From assembly GCA_900317935.1 (NCBI GenBank), contig ONIU01000028.1:19739-54682 (forward strand): a stretch of 34,944 nucleotides of DNA. Direction: 5' to 3'. Each line of letters starts with the position of its first letter. Positions within the stretch are counted from its first letter, which is position 1. The DNA is from an uncultured bacterium (GTDB lineage: Bacteria > Muiribacteriota > Ozemobacteria > Ozemobacterales > Ozemobacteraceae). The notes under the pieces are model-generated. The model saw only the letters and a program-made list of their open reading frames with translations. It had not been told where the DNA came from and did no database searches. Below, one piece after another: positions 7,055 through 15,896 of the stretch. Made by a program: the position numbers and the translations under genes.

Positions 7055-8521
7055 TTATATAATTTGTTGATAATTATCTGGATTTTGTATTGCTTTGAAA
7101 ATTCTTTCTTCAAAAAAATCGAAACTTGCTATGCGGTAATCTTCTGGAACAGACTGCCCATGAGTAATATAAGCAAGAGATTTATTGGTTTTCAAAAGCA
7201 TTCCTACTGCAGGACCAATTGTTTTGGTCTCATCAGTTTTTGTTAAAATAATCTGGTCAAAACCAACTTGTCCAAAAGAATTTATTATTTCTTTCAAATC
7301 ACTGTATTTTGAAGTTGAAGACACTGTTAAATATTTAGTGGCATTAGGAATGCGATCTAAATATAGTTTCAGTTCTTTTAAATCCTGGAAGGCATATTGG
7401 CTTCTGCCTGCTGTATCAACAATAATCAAATCATCATCTTTATGCTGTTTTAGACAATAATCCAGACTGGCGATAGAGGTTATGTCTTCCAATGGAATAT
7501 TGAATATTTCAGCATATTTTTGCAATTGTGCTTTTGCACCGAGTTTGTAAAAATCTATGTTGATAAAACAGGCCTTAATTGGTTTACTTGGATTAAAACA
7601 GTATTTTGCGGCCAACTTGGCTATTGTAGTGGTTTTACCTACACCTGTGGGACCCATAAGCACAATAACTTGAGGTCTGGAACTCTTTTTTATTTCATAC
7701 TGGGAAGATATGGATAATCTTTCTTTTATGAGTCTATGTAGTGCACAAAGAGAAGATTTTGATTCGCAAAGAGTTTCTTTGTCGCAATTAATACGTAGTT
7801 CTCTAAAAAGTTCCTTTATTATTTCCTGAGGGGTTTCAATGTTTAAAAGACCTTTTTCTATATCGCATAAGCCTTGTGGCAATTGATTTTCACGAAGAAA
7901 AAGACTTGAATTCTGTGCAAGATTTGTAAGAGTAGAAGTCAGAATATCAAGCTGATTCTGTATGTCTTCTAATTTCTGAGAGGTGACTCTGTTGCTTTTT
8001 ATCTCACTGCCGATATGGTTTTGATTGGTTCTGACCTTACGCATATCTTTTAAGTAGTTAAGCATATTTTCTACTTCAGATGCTTCACTTTTTGCAGAAA
8101 GTTTTTGTGGCTGAGGTTCGTCATCACCTTCTTGAAGACCATGAATTCCGTCTACGTGACTTCTCAACCCGCCTTGTTTTATTCGACTATATGTGCCTTT
8201 TGCGGTGATTGGAGGAACAGAAAGCGGTTTGGGCTCATATGGCTGTTGAGATTCCTGTAAATAATTGTTATTGTCTTGAGGAGTATTTGTGGCTATTGGA
8301 AAAAGATAATTATCTTTGCAACCGAAGAAAGGTTTTTTAGGCTGATTACTATTAACTTTAACAGTAATTTTTACACGTTCCTGTTTGCCAAAGCCGAAAC
8401 ATATACTGTCTTTAAATCTTTCTTCATTTACAATTTCGAAATTATCTCCGAATTTTTCTTTGGCAATCTGCTGTGCTTCATAGGAGGTATCAGCAATGAC
8501 GGATTCATATATATTAGTCAT
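7055..8521 (-). CDS. flhF: Flagellar biosynthesis GTPase FlhF
   Basis: The 488-residue protein has the FlhF layout: a basic N-terminal B domain (MTNIYESVIADTSYEAQQIA), a variable low-complexity region, an N domain and an SRP-type G domain. The P-loop GPTGVGKTT is at 290-298, DTAGRSQ at 369-375 and TKTDE at 427-431. FlhF is an SRP-family GTPase that places the flagellum at the pole or other site and recruits early basal-body parts. Its GTPase is normally stimulated by the DQAxxLR helix of FlhG. Here that helix lies in a separate gene two positions upstream (9467-10273). The ATG is preceded by AAAGGAGG, and only two bases separate it from the flhG stop. Confidence 0.95.
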   Translation of the reverse strand: MTNIYESVIADTSYEAQQIAKEKFGDNFEIVNEERFKDSICFGFGKQERVKITVKVNSNQPKKPFFGCKDNYLFPIATNTPQDNNNYLQESQQPYEPKPLSVPPITAKGTYSRIKQGGLRSHVDGIHGLQEGDDEPQPQKLSAKSEASEVENMLNYLKDMRKVRTNQNHIGSEIKSNRVTSQKLEDIQNQLDILTSTLTNLAQNSSLFLRENQLPQGLCDIEKGLLNIETPQEIIKELFRELRINCDKETLCESKSSLCALHRLIKERLSISSQYEIKKSSRPQVIVLMGPTGVGKTTTIAKLAAKYCFNPSKPIKACFINIDFYKLGAKAQLQKYAEIFNIPLEDITSIASLDYCLKQHKDDDLIIVDTAGRSQYAFQDLKELKLYLDRIPNATKYLTVSSTSKYSDLKEIINSFGQVGFDQIILTKTDETKTIGPAVGMLLKTNKSLAYITHGQSVPEDYRIASFDFFEERIFKAIQNPDNYQQII

Positions 8522-8523
8522 TA

Positions 8524-9465
8524 TTAATCTTTTCCTCCTTTAAAAATTTTAGCCAGTCTCTTGAAAAATCCTTCGTTTTCTTCTTCGTTCTTTTTTAATT
8601 GTTCAGGTAATTCATAAAAGGATTGCGATACTATTTTTCGCAATTCAACCGCTACGGGTGACATTGGCGAAAACAGCATAAGCGGTGTTTGCTGTCTAAC
8701 CGCAATGTGCATATTCCTATCCTGTTTGAGACAGCCTAGATAATGCACCTCAAAATCATTAAGATATTCTTTGGCAACCTTTGAGAGCCTGTTATAAATC
8801 TCTGTGCCCTCTTCAAGATCGTCAGCTTTATTTACTAAGGCAGATACGTATGCATCAGGCCTCTTATTGCTCAATACTTTTATTATGCCGAAAGCGTCAA
8901 CTAAAGAAGTTGGTTCAGTGGTTGTTATGACAACAACCTGGTCTGCTGCCTGACAGAAAGATATAACGCTTTTGCTGATTCCTGCACCGGTATCAATAAG
9001 AAGAAAATCTGTTTTGTCTTCTAAAAATCTTAGCTGGTTAAACAGACGTTCTGCTTTATCCTGCTCTAAATCGGCTAATTCCATTACGCCGGAGCCACCA
9101 GCAATAATCTGTATCCCATATGGTCCGGAGACCATGATGTTGTCAATGTCCATATCCCCGTTTATAACATCCATAAGGTTGTATTTGGGTCTGATTCCAA
9201 ACACAACGTCTATATTAGCTAGCCCAAGATCAGCATCAAGAATAATGACTCTTTGGCCAGCTTGAGCTAAACATATTGCTAGATTAGCTACCAGACTAGT
9301 TTTACCTACTCCACCTTTGCCAGATGTGACAGTAATGGTTCTAGCTATTTTTTCCCCAGCTTTTCTAGGGGTTCTAGCTTCTAATCTCTTGAAAACATAA
9401 GGCTGAATTTCGTGCTTGGTTTCAGCTATTATGGCTTCAATCGGTTTCATTATCGGTTCTGGCAT
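8524..9465 (-). CDS. flhG: MinD-like ATPase FlhG (YlxH/FleN)
   Basis: This 313-residue MinD/ParA-type ATPase has a deviant Walker A TSGKGGVGKTS at about 47-57, LDADLGLANIDVV with the second conserved Asp at 77-83, and LLIDTGAGISKSV at about 155-167, all typical of FlhG. FlhG controls flagellar number and partners FlhF. The N-terminal extension before the ATPase (about 45 residues) lacks the DQAxxLR motif usual in FlhG, and the frame cannot be extended upstream because a stop codon lies at 9478-9480. That motif instead opens the preceding gene, whose stop codon is one base upstream of this ATG. The C-terminus (EEENEGFFKRLAKIFKGG) is amphipathic, as expected for the membrane-targeting helix. 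Confidence 0.93.
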   Translation of the reverse strand: MPEPIMKPIEAIIAETKHEIQPYVFKRLEARTPRKAGEKIARTITVTSGKGGVGKTSLVANLAICLAQAGQRVIILDADLGLANIDVVFGIRPKYNLMDVINGDMDIDNIMVSGPYGIQIIAGGSGVMELADLEQDKAERLFNQLRFLEDKTDFLLIDTGAGISKSVISFCQAADQVVVITTTEPTSLVDAFGIIKVLSNKRPDAYVSALVNKADDLEEGTEIYNRLSKVAKEYLNDFEVHYLGCLKQDRNMHIAVRQQTPLMLFSPMSPVAVELRKIVSQSFYELPEQLKKNEEENEGFFKRLAKIFKGGKD

Positions 9466-9466
9466 A

Positions 9467-10273
9467 TTAATGAGTTCCTAGTCTTAAATTAACGATGTTT
9501 TCACTAAAAGCGTACATGAAATCACTATTTGATGAATCTTCAGTGGTTTTATGTCCGCTAAATTCACCTTCGTTAATCGGGGGAATGTATCTATTTGTAG
9601 AGAGTACCACCCCGGCATTACTTAGGTCAATACCTAAAAATTGTTTTGCAACATTTTTTATTCTGGTAGTTATATTACTCTCTGTTAAAAAGGGTTTTAA
9701 GGAAAATTCCAAAAGATATATGGAACTGTTTAAATTCAGTCCAAAAATATTTTTTACGATTTCGTAACCTTTGATAATAGAATCATTATGCTCTGGAAGC
9801 ATTATGTAAAGCGAATTTGCTGCTTTTAATAGATAAGAGTAGTAGGGAAGGTCTATTGAATTTACCGTAATCCATACTTCTCTTTGTTTGTCAAGAGCTT
9901 GTGAAATATTTTTTAAAAAAGTGAAACATTCCGAATCTGTCTTTCCTGTCATATCAAGCATTTCTACTTGTTTGGGCATAACAGGAAAAGGAAGTTCATC
10001 CTGATTTTTCTTGGTTAAAATTCTTTTTTGAATTAAGTTGGCTTGATCCCACAAATAAATATTATTTGTATTTTTGCTTAACTGAGGTAGCCAGCCTTCA
10101 ATATCAGGGTAACTAGCCTGTAAAGAGTCAGGGTATATTAGAATGTGGGCAGAAAGGGGAGATTCCCGCTTGATTTTCCCTAGAAAATCCTGCGTAGACT
10201 CCGCTTTCTGCTTTGTTACGATTTTATCGAAATTAGCTCTTAATTCTCTTAGAGAGGTAGCCTGGTCGCGCAT
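9467..10273 (-). CDS. FlhG-like protein without P-loop, carrying the DQAxxLR motif
   Basis: The 268-residue product begins MRDQATSLRELR, an exact match to the DQAxxLR helix with which FlhG proteins activate FlhF. The rest is degenerate but follows the MinD/FlhG plan in order: a strand HILIYPD, a segment VEMLDMTGKTDSECF near where FlhG has its DTGAG loop, then LPYYSYLLKAANSLYIMLP matching ISFCQAADQVVVITT of FlhG, and a later NVAKQFLGIDLSNAGVVLS matching its KVAKEYLNDFEVHYLG. No GKGGVGKT loop exists, so ATP binding is unlikely. It sits between flhA and flhG with gaps of three and one bases. I infer a split FlhG system in which this pseudo-ATPase delivers the activating helix to FlhF. The MinD-fold relationship is by eye and needs a structure comparison. 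Confidence 0.7.
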   Translation of the reverse strand: MRDQATSLRELRANFDKIVTKQKAESTQDFLGKIKRESPLSAHILIYPDSLQASYPDIEGWLPQLSKNTNNIYLWDQANLIQKRILTKKNQDELPFPVMPKQVEMLDMTGKTDSECFTFLKNISQALDKQREVWITVNSIDLPYYSYLLKAANSLYIMLPEHNDSIIKGYEIVKNIFGLNLNSSIYLLEFSLKPFLTESNITTRIKNVAKQFLGIDLSNAGVVLSTNRYIPPINEGEFSGHKTTEDSSNSDFMYAFSENIVNLRLGTH

Positions 10274-10276
10274 TTA

Positions 10277-12382
10277 TTATTTCCCTTTCAAAGATATTAA
10301 GCCAATAGATTCTAACTTAATAGAATTTGGTATTTCATTGTAAGCCAGCACGACAAGTTTGGGTGCCATTCGTTCAGTAAGGCGTTTTATACTTAGTCTT
10401 AAGGCTGAATTACAAAGTATTATAGGTGTAATACCTTCATTAATAACTTCTTCAATTTTTTCTCTGATTCGTTCTAAGAGCTTAGAAGCAGAGTTCGGAT
10501 CGATAGCAAGCTGAACCTGGCCATCTATCTTTTGAAGAGCATTTGCAAGACTCTGTTCTAATTGCGGTTCAAGAGATAGAACACGTAATACTTCATCAGA
10601 GCCTAATAATGGTTTTACAATGTGTCTGGCAAGTCCTTGTCTTGCTACTTCTGTAAGAGTATCTAAATCATTGATACCTTTACAATCAGCAAGAGCTTCA
10701 AGTATGCTGCCTATATATTTTATGGTTACACCTTCTCGGAGAAGGTTCTGTAGAATCTTTAACAATACAGACTGACTGATAATATTTGGAATAACTTCAT
10801 CGTGCAGTAAAGGATTGGTTTTCTTTAAGCTGTCGAGAAGCTGCTGAACTTCCTGGCGGCCTAATATTTCGTCAGCGTTTTTGCGGATGATTTCTGTTAA
10901 ATGTGTGGCTATTACTGTGCACGGGTCTACTACTGTATAACCTGACATTTCTGCTTTGTCACGCATTGAGGCTGGAATCCAGATTGCCGGCATGCCAAAT
11001 GCTGGTTCCTGAACTTCTATACCGTTAACTTTATTTGCGACAGGTTCTGTTTCCATTGCTAAGTAGTTTTCCGGCATTATTTCATAAGAGGCGTATTCAC
11101 TGCCTTTTATTTTAAATACATAAGAATTTGGACTTAACTGAATATTGTCTCTAATACGAATTGCTGGAACTATAAGACCTAAATCCATGGCAATCTGACG
11201 TCTGATTAATGCTATTCTATTTAGTAAATCGCCACCCTGATTTGAGTCACACAGCGGAATAAGATTATAGCCTATTTCAAGTTCAAGCTGGTCGACTGTT
11301 AATAGAGAAGAAACATCTTCTGGGCCGTTTGCGGTACTTTCTGCTTTCTTTTCTGCTTCCTGAGTTTCTTTTTGTTTTTCTTCAGCTTCTTCTTCGTTTC
11401 TTTTGGAAACATAAGCCAAAGCACCAAATATTATTGCTAATAAAATAAAACTTACTTTTGGTAAACCAGGAATCAAAGCTAAGAACAATAATGAACCTGA
11501 TGTAATGCCAAGTATTTTGGCCTTAGAGAGTAACTGGGTTGTAACTTCTTCACCCAAACTGAAATTAGAACTGGAGCGGGTTACAACAATACCAGTTGCT
11601 GTAGATATCAATAAACTTGGTATTTGAGAGCAAAGACCATCGCCAACAGTATATAGTGCATAAGCGGAAAGAGCATCCATTGCTGCTTCTCCGCGTGAAA
11701 TAACACCGATTAATATGCCACCTAAAAGATTTATAACAGTTATAATTATGCCTGCTATTGAATCGTTCTTAACAAATTTACTAGCACCATCCATGGCCCC
11801 ATAAAAATCTGCTTCTCTAGAAAGATTCAAACGGCGTCTTGTGGCTTCTTCCTGATCAATAGCTCCTGCATTAAGGTCTGCGTCTATTGCCATACCTTTA
11901 ATTGGCATAGCGTCAAGAGTGAATCTTGCAGATACTTCAGCTACACGTTCTGCACCTTTGGTAATTACTAGAAATTGAATTAATACAAGAATTAAGAATA
12001 CAACAAAACCTACAATATAATTGCCGCCGACAACAAAATTACCGAAAGATTTTATCAGATTCATGGTTGCACCTTGACCTGATAGAATTATTCTTGTTGT
12101 GCTTACGTTAAGAGCAAGTCTGAATAGAGTTGTAATCAGCAAAAGGCTCGGGAAAACCGAGAATTGCAGTGCATCATGATTGAATATAGAAACTAATAAC
12201 ACTGTTAAGGAAAGAGCGATATTTAGTGTTAAAAGAACATCTAATATACGGGCTGGAACTGGTATAATCAGTGTTAAGACAATTAAAACAACACCGAAAG
12301 CAAATATGATATCTTTGCTTTTTAGTATTGCAGAAAGGGGCACCGCATTTAAAACGTTGCTACCTTTAGTTTCTGTTGCCAT
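10277..12382 (-). CDS. flhA: Flagellar export gate protein FlhA
   Basis: At 701 residues this matches the usual FlhA length. The N-terminal half holds about eight hydrophobic segments starting at VIFAFGVVLIVLTLIIPVP-like sequence, plus the strongly conserved cytoplasmic loop GMAIDADLNAGAIDQEEA and the SQIPSLLISTATGIVVTRS segment. After a charged linker (EEEAEEKQKETQEAEKKAE, about 335-355) comes the cytoplasmic ring-forming domain with EPAFGMPAIWI and VDPCTVIATHLTEIIR. FlhA forms the nonameric ring that docks export chaperones and powers export by proton flow. A 181-base gap with a good promoter separates it from flhB upstream, so it may head its own transcript with the FlhG-like gene, flhG and flhF. 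Confidence 0.97.
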   Translation of the reverse strand: MATETKGSNVLNAVPLSAILKSKDIIFAFGVVLIVLTLIIPVPARILDVLLTLNIALSLTVLLVSIFNHDALQFSVFPSLLLITTLFRLALNVSTTRIILSGQGATMNLIKSFGNFVVGGNYIVGFVVFLILVLIQFLVITKGAERVAEVSARFTLDAMPIKGMAIDADLNAGAIDQEEATRRRLNLSREADFYGAMDGASKFVKNDSIAGIIITVINLLGGILIGVISRGEAAMDALSAYALYTVGDGLCSQIPSLLISTATGIVVTRSSSNFSLGEEVTTQLLSKAKILGITSGSLLFLALIPGLPKVSFILLAIIFGALAYVSKRNEEEAEEKQKETQEAEKKAESTANGPEDVSSLLTVDQLELEIGYNLIPLCDSNQGGDLLNRIALIRRQIAMDLGLIVPAIRIRDNIQLSPNSYVFKIKGSEYASYEIMPENYLAMETEPVANKVNGIEVQEPAFGMPAIWIPASMRDKAEMSGYTVVDPCTVIATHLTEIIRKNADEILGRQEVQQLLDSLKKTNPLLHDEVIPNIISQSVLLKILQNLLREGVTIKYIGSILEALADCKGINDLDTLTEVARQGLARHIVKPLLGSDEVLRVLSLEPQLEQSLANALQKIDGQVQLAIDPNSASKLLERIREKIEEVINEGITPIILCNSALRLSIKRLTERMAPKLVVLAYNEIPNSIKLESIGLISLKGK

Positions 12383-12474
12383 TTGTCTCTATAAATCCTT
12401 GTTAAAATTTAATAAAACCGCTTGTAATGCATATTCCAACGAAAACAAACTTTATGGGGTTATGCACAGAATTT

Positions 12475-12504
12475 AGTATAGTACAGGTAAATTATTTTTT
12501 GCAA
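12475..12504 (-). promoter_or_regulatory. Predicted sigma-70-type promoter for flhA
   Basis: On the minus strand TTGCAA (12499-12504) and TATACT (12475-12480) are separated by 18 bases inside the 181-base flhB-flhA gap. The predicted start near 12468 leaves a leader of roughly 85 bases before the flhA ATG. No other feature was seen in this gap. Confidence 0.5.
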
Positions 12505-12563
12505 TAGTCAAAAAAATTATTTTTAACATTGTGAATTATTTAACTACTAAAATTGTGCACCGC

Positions 12564-13754
12564 TTATGCAGCTTTTCTGTAGCGGTCTCTGAAAACCTGG
12601 GCAAGAATTTCTACTACTGCTGTCCAGAGTTCTTGCGGTATTTCATCTCCTACATTTGATTTTTTAAACATTTCACGTGCAAGAGGTTTGTTTTCAACTA
12701 TAGGAACATCGTGTTCTTTTGCAATTTCTTTTATTTTCTGAGCAATCAGACCTGTTCCCATAGCCACTATGATAGGAACTTTTATGTTTTCTTCCGGTGC
12801 ATACCTTAATGCTACTGCAATATGAGTTGGGTTTGTTACTACAACAGTAGCTTTTGGAACTTCTTCCATCTGACGTCTGGAAGAGGCTTTTCTTTGCATT
12901 TCACGAATTCTCTGTTTTACATGCGGATCGCCTTCCTGCTGTTTATGTTCTTCTTTTATGTCTTCTTTAGACATCTTCAAGCTTTCATCGTAACGCCATT
13001 TTTGGAAATACCAGTCTGCTACTGCTAATACTAAAAAAATTAATATTATTTTTATTGCCATAGAGTAGCAAATATCCATAAGAGTGCCGAATGAGGGCAG
13101 AGGATTTGCCTTTATAAAACCAATAAATCTTGGAAATTCTTCTTTTATAGTAGAATAGGGCACGTAGGCTACAATAAATATTTTTAAGAAAGATTTAACA
13201 AGTTCCGCTACCATTTTCCAAGAGAACATATTTTGAATATTAGAGACAGGGTTCATGCGGTCGAAGTTAGGGGTCATGGGGTCGAATCTGAATAAAAAGC
13301 CTATTTGGATAACATTAGAAATGATGGCAGCCAGCACTATAACAAGCATAAAGGGTATTGTGATGATTAAAGTTATAACGATAAACTGATTTAATAGAAT
13401 CATTACTTCATTTATACTAATGTTAGGCTGAAGCATCTGACCATAGCAGTATCGCATGAAATCAGCACATCGGCTATACATGTTTGCACCGTATGCACGG
13501 AGCATTAAAAAACCGGCCAGGAGAATAATAACTGAACCTAAATCTTGAGATTTTGCAACATTACCTTCCTGAACGGCATCTCGTTTTCGTTTTTCAGTAG
13601 CTTCTTCTGTCTTTTCACCTGCAAACATCTGGAGGTCAAATGGAATATCGGAGATGGTTAGATTGTTGGAAGGGTTGGAAGGGTTGGAAGTGTTGGAAGT
13701 GTTGGAAAAGCTGGAAGTGTTGGAAGTGTTATAAGAGTAGAAAAAGTTAATCAT
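12564..13754 (-). CDS. flhB: Flagellar export switch protein FlhB with repeat-encoded N-terminal extension
   Basis: The 396-residue protein has the FlhB signature GEKTEEATEKRKRDA...GNVAKSQDL, four membrane segments and the autocleavage site NPTH at 308-311. FlhB is the export specificity switch that changes from rod/hook to filament substrates when FliK acts. Related proteins begin close to the LQMFAGEKTE sequence, but here about 35 extra residues precede it. Most are repeats of Asn-Thr-Ser or Asn-Pro-Ser, encoded by a 9-base minisatellite (13663-13743). The first ATG has an AGGCGG-like site and overlaps the fliR stop by one base, so translation through the extension is likely. Met43 is a possible inner start but has no Shine-Dalgarno sequence. 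Because the unit is a multiple of three, expansion keeps the frame. Confidence 0.95.
   Translation of the reverse strand: MINFFYSYNTSNTSSFSNTSNTSNPSNPSNNLTISDIPFDLQMFAGEKTEEATEKRKRDAVQEGNVAKSQDLGSVIILLAGFLMLRAYGANMYSRCADFMRYCYGQMLQPNISINEVMILLNQFIVITLIITIPFMLVIVLAAIISNVIQIGFLFRFDPMTPNFDRMNPVSNIQNMFSWKMVAELVKSFLKIFIVAYVPYSTIKEEFPRFIGFIKANPLPSFGTLMDICYSMAIKIILIFLVLAVADWYFQKWRYDESLKMSKEDIKEEHKQQEGDPHVKQRIREMQRKASSRRQMEEVPKATVVVTNPTHIAVALRYAPEENIKVPIIVAMGTGLIAQKIKEIAKEHDVPIVENKPLAREMFKKSNVGDEIPQELWTAVVEILAQVFRDRYRKAA
13663..13743 (+). repeat. 9-base minisatellite inside flhB
   Basis: Eight units of GGGTTGGAA/GTGTTGGAA type at 13663-13734 end with the variant GTGTTATAA and a degenerate GAGTAGAAA. 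The family and the plus-strand orientation are the same as for the array at 15897-16022. In the flhB frame the units read Asn-Pro-Ser or Asn-Thr-Ser. Confidence 0.88.
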
Positions 13755-14536
13755 TATGCACCGCCTAAATGCTTTAAAACCAACATTACTTCTTCAAGAC
13801 TCAGGTTTAAAAGATCTCTTATCAAATCTCCAAGACAATTAATGAAGAAATAAATAACTATCATTCCGGCGATTATTTTTATTGCAAAACCCAACTGGAA
13901 TATATTCATTCGGGGCACAGTTCGTGCAATAATACCAAGTGCTACGTCACCTGCAAGAATAACTGCAATTATCGGCATAGCAATCTGTAGACCACAAATA
14001 AAAATCATTCTGCTGTAGAGCAATATTTCTTCTATTACATTATTTGTTAAAACTAATCCTGCAGGGGGCACCATCTGAAAACTCTGGTAAAAGGCTCTTA
14101 ATATTATTAAATGTCCGCCTAAAAATAAAAAAAGAAGTGAGCCAGAAAGCTGAAGAATTTCGGAAATTATACCTATACTTTGATTAGAACCCGGGTCGGC
14201 CACTTGTGCATAAGAAAAGCCTATCTGCATACCTATTATATTGCCGCCCATTCTTAATGCTGAAGTTAAAAACATCACTATAAAACCCAGCATAAAACCT
14301 AGAGTTAATTCCTTTATCGCCATTATGCCGTAACCAGTTACGCTTAGATTAGGCAATGTTGTTGTAGCGATTAAGTGTGGAAGCATCAGAGTAGAACAGA
14401 GAGCACAAAGTCCTGCTTTGGCTCTGGTAGGTGCAAGATTATCTGAAAAAACAGGTGTATTTAAAAAAAAGCCGCTGAATCTGACTAGAGCAATTAAGAA
14501 TAATCCAACTCCATTAAGAAAAGCGGCCTCAGTCAT
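13754..14536 (-). CDS. fliR: Flagellar export gate protein FliR
   Basis: The 260-residue hydrophobic protein shows FliR features: an N-terminal membrane helix (FLIALVRFSGFFLNTPVF), the LTLGFMLGFIVMFLTSALRMGG segment region with GNIIGMQIGFSYAQVADP, and a C-terminal amphipathic stretch DLLNLSLEEVMLVLKHLGG. FliR joins FliP and FliQ in the helical export gate of the inner membrane. It lies 18 bases after fliQ and overlaps flhB by one base, giving a tight fliP-fliQ-fliR-flhB block. Length and order are as usual. Confidence 0.95.
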   Translation of the reverse strand: MTEAAFLNGVGLFLIALVRFSGFFLNTPVFSDNLAPTRAKAGLCALCSTLMLPHLIATTTLPNLSVTGYGIMAIKELTLGFMLGFIVMFLTSALRMGGNIIGMQIGFSYAQVADPGSNQSIGIISEILQLSGSLLFLFLGGHLIILRAFYQSFQMVPPAGLVLTNNVIEEILLYSRMIFICGLQIAMPIIAVILAGDVALGIIARTVPRMNIFQLGFAIKIIAGMIVIYFFINCLGDLIRDLLNLSLEEVMLVLKHLGGA

Positions 14537-14554
14537 TTTATTTTTTCCCTGATA

Positions 14555-14827
14555 TTACATTCCTGCATAGGTTTGCAGTGAACCTAACAGACTTGTAGTA
14601 AAATTAATCATATAACTGAGCATCCATTTGGACATTCCCATAATAGCTAAGACTGTTATAATTAATTTTGGAACTATGCTTAGACTTTGTTCCTGAATAG
14701 ATGTTGCTGTTTGAATAATGCTTATAAGAACACCTACAATCATTCCTATCAATAAGATTGGTGTTGTTAATAGTATGCTCACCCAGAAAGTTTGTTTTAT
14801 TAGTTGTAATACATCTAGTTCTGTCAT
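14555..14827 (-). CDS. fliQ: Flagellar export gate protein FliQ
   Basis: A 90-residue protein with two membrane hairpin helices (WVSILLTTPILLIGMIVGVLI and LIITVLAIMGMSKWML-type segments) separated by the conserved SIIQTATSIQEQSLSIVPK loop characteristic of FliQ. Four copies surround the FliP/FliR core of the export gate. It begins two bases after the fliP stop, so translation is coupled. Confidence 0.95.
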   Translation of the reverse strand: MTELDVLQLIKQTFWVSILLTTPILLIGMIVGVLISIIQTATSIQEQSLSIVPKLIITVLAIMGMSKWMLSYMINFTTSLLGSLQTYAGM

Positions 14828-14829
14828 TT

Positions 14830-15696
14830 TTATACACCTACACCTGTAATGCTGTTAACTAGTGATTTTATTACTAGATTCCAACCATCTACCAATATGA
14901 ATAAAAGAATTTTAAAAGGAAGAGAAATCATAGCAGGGGGCAGCATCATCATGCCCATTGCCATTAAAATGCTGGATACGAGCATGTCTATAACCAAAAA
15001 CGGCAGATAAATAACTACACCCATTTGAAAAGCTGTTCTAAGTTCACTTGTTATAAATGCAGAAACTAAGGCAACAGTGCTGAAATCATCACGGGTTTTA
15101 GGTTTGGGGGCACCTTCCATTTCTGCAAATAGAAGCATGTCGCTTTGACGAGTGTGTCTGAACATAAAATTTCTTATTGGTGTAATAGAACGATTATAAC
15201 ATTCTACATAATCTATTTCTCTGTTGATGTATGGTTTGACTCCGTTGTTGTATACCTGGTCTATTACTGGAGACATTGTAAAAAATGTGATAAACAGGGC
15301 TAAACCGATTAAAATCTGGTTGCTTGGTTCTGTATTGGTTCCTAAAGCACGCCTTACAAAATTAAGAACAATGATTATTCTCGTAAAACTGGTCATCATT
15401 ATTAATATAGATGGCGCAAGGCTTAAAATAGTTAAAAGAATTAATATTTGAAGACCAGTGCCTATTTGGCCTCGTTCTCTTGATGGGTCTACATGAATGG
15501 TTATGGCTGGAATAGGGAAGGGGGTGCTGTCCACTGGTGTGCGGTCAATTCTTGTGTTATCGTTGATATTTACTCTGGCGTTTCCTCTAGACTGCTGAGC
15601 AAAGGTTGGCGAGGCTAAAACAGCCATAAACAGCAATATTACAGCTATAAAACGTACGCACGAAAACACTGTTTTTTTTATAAAAGACTGGTGCAT
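14830..15696 (-). CDS. fliP: Flagellar export gate protein FliP
   Basis: This 288-residue protein begins with a cleavable signal peptide (basic MHQSFIKK, hydrophobic FIAVILLFMAVLA, SPTFAQQ), known for FliP. A short polar segment follows, then membrane helices including LQILILLTILSLAPSILIMM and the conserved FTRIIIVLNFVRRALGT motif. FliP forms the pentameric core of the export channel. The ATG has an AGGGAATT-type site. Upstream, instead of the usual direct junction with fliO, lies a repeat island of about 500 bases, and a sigma-70-like promoter sits about 40 bases before the start, so fliP heads a separately startable transcript. Confidence 0.96.
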   Translation of the reverse strand: MHQSFIKKTVFSCVRFIAVILLFMAVLASPTFAQQSRGNARVNINDNTRIDRTPVDSTPFPIPAITIHVDPSRERGQIGTGLQILILLTILSLAPSILIMMTSFTRIIIVLNFVRRALGTNTEPSNQILIGLALFITFFTMSPVIDQVYNNGVKPYINREIDYVECYNRSITPIRNFMFRHTRQSDMLLFAEMEGAPKPKTRDDFSTVALVSAFITSELRTAFQMGVVIYLPFLVIDMLVSSILMAMGMMMLPPAMISLPFKILLFILVDGWNLVIKSLVNSITGVGV

Positions 15697-15733
15697 AATT
15701 CCCTATAAATAAATCAAGAAATTTAACAGAAAA

Positions 15734-15763
15734 AATGTACTCTATTTAAGTTATCAATGTCAA
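15734..15763 (-). promoter_or_regulatory. Predicted sigma-70-type promoter for fliPQR-flhB
   Basis: On the minus strand a perfect TTGACA (15758-15763) is followed after 18 bases by TACATT (15734-15739). It lies between the repeat island and fliP, with a predicted start near 15727. Confidence 0.5.
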
Positions 15764-15896
15764 TAGAGAATTTTTTAGATATAAGATTTAAGATTTAAGT
15801 TATAAGTTACAAGTTACAAGATATAAGATTGGAGATTGTGAAGGTATTGCTGTGGGACACTTCGTTGTGATACAGCAGCATAGCTGCTTGTGAAAA

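Noticed and set aside
13628..13754. FlhB starting at Met43, which would make the repeat untranslated
   Set aside because: Met43 has no Shine-Dalgarno sequence, whereas the upstream ATG has an AGGCGG-like site and couples to fliR; the frame also stays open through the repeat.
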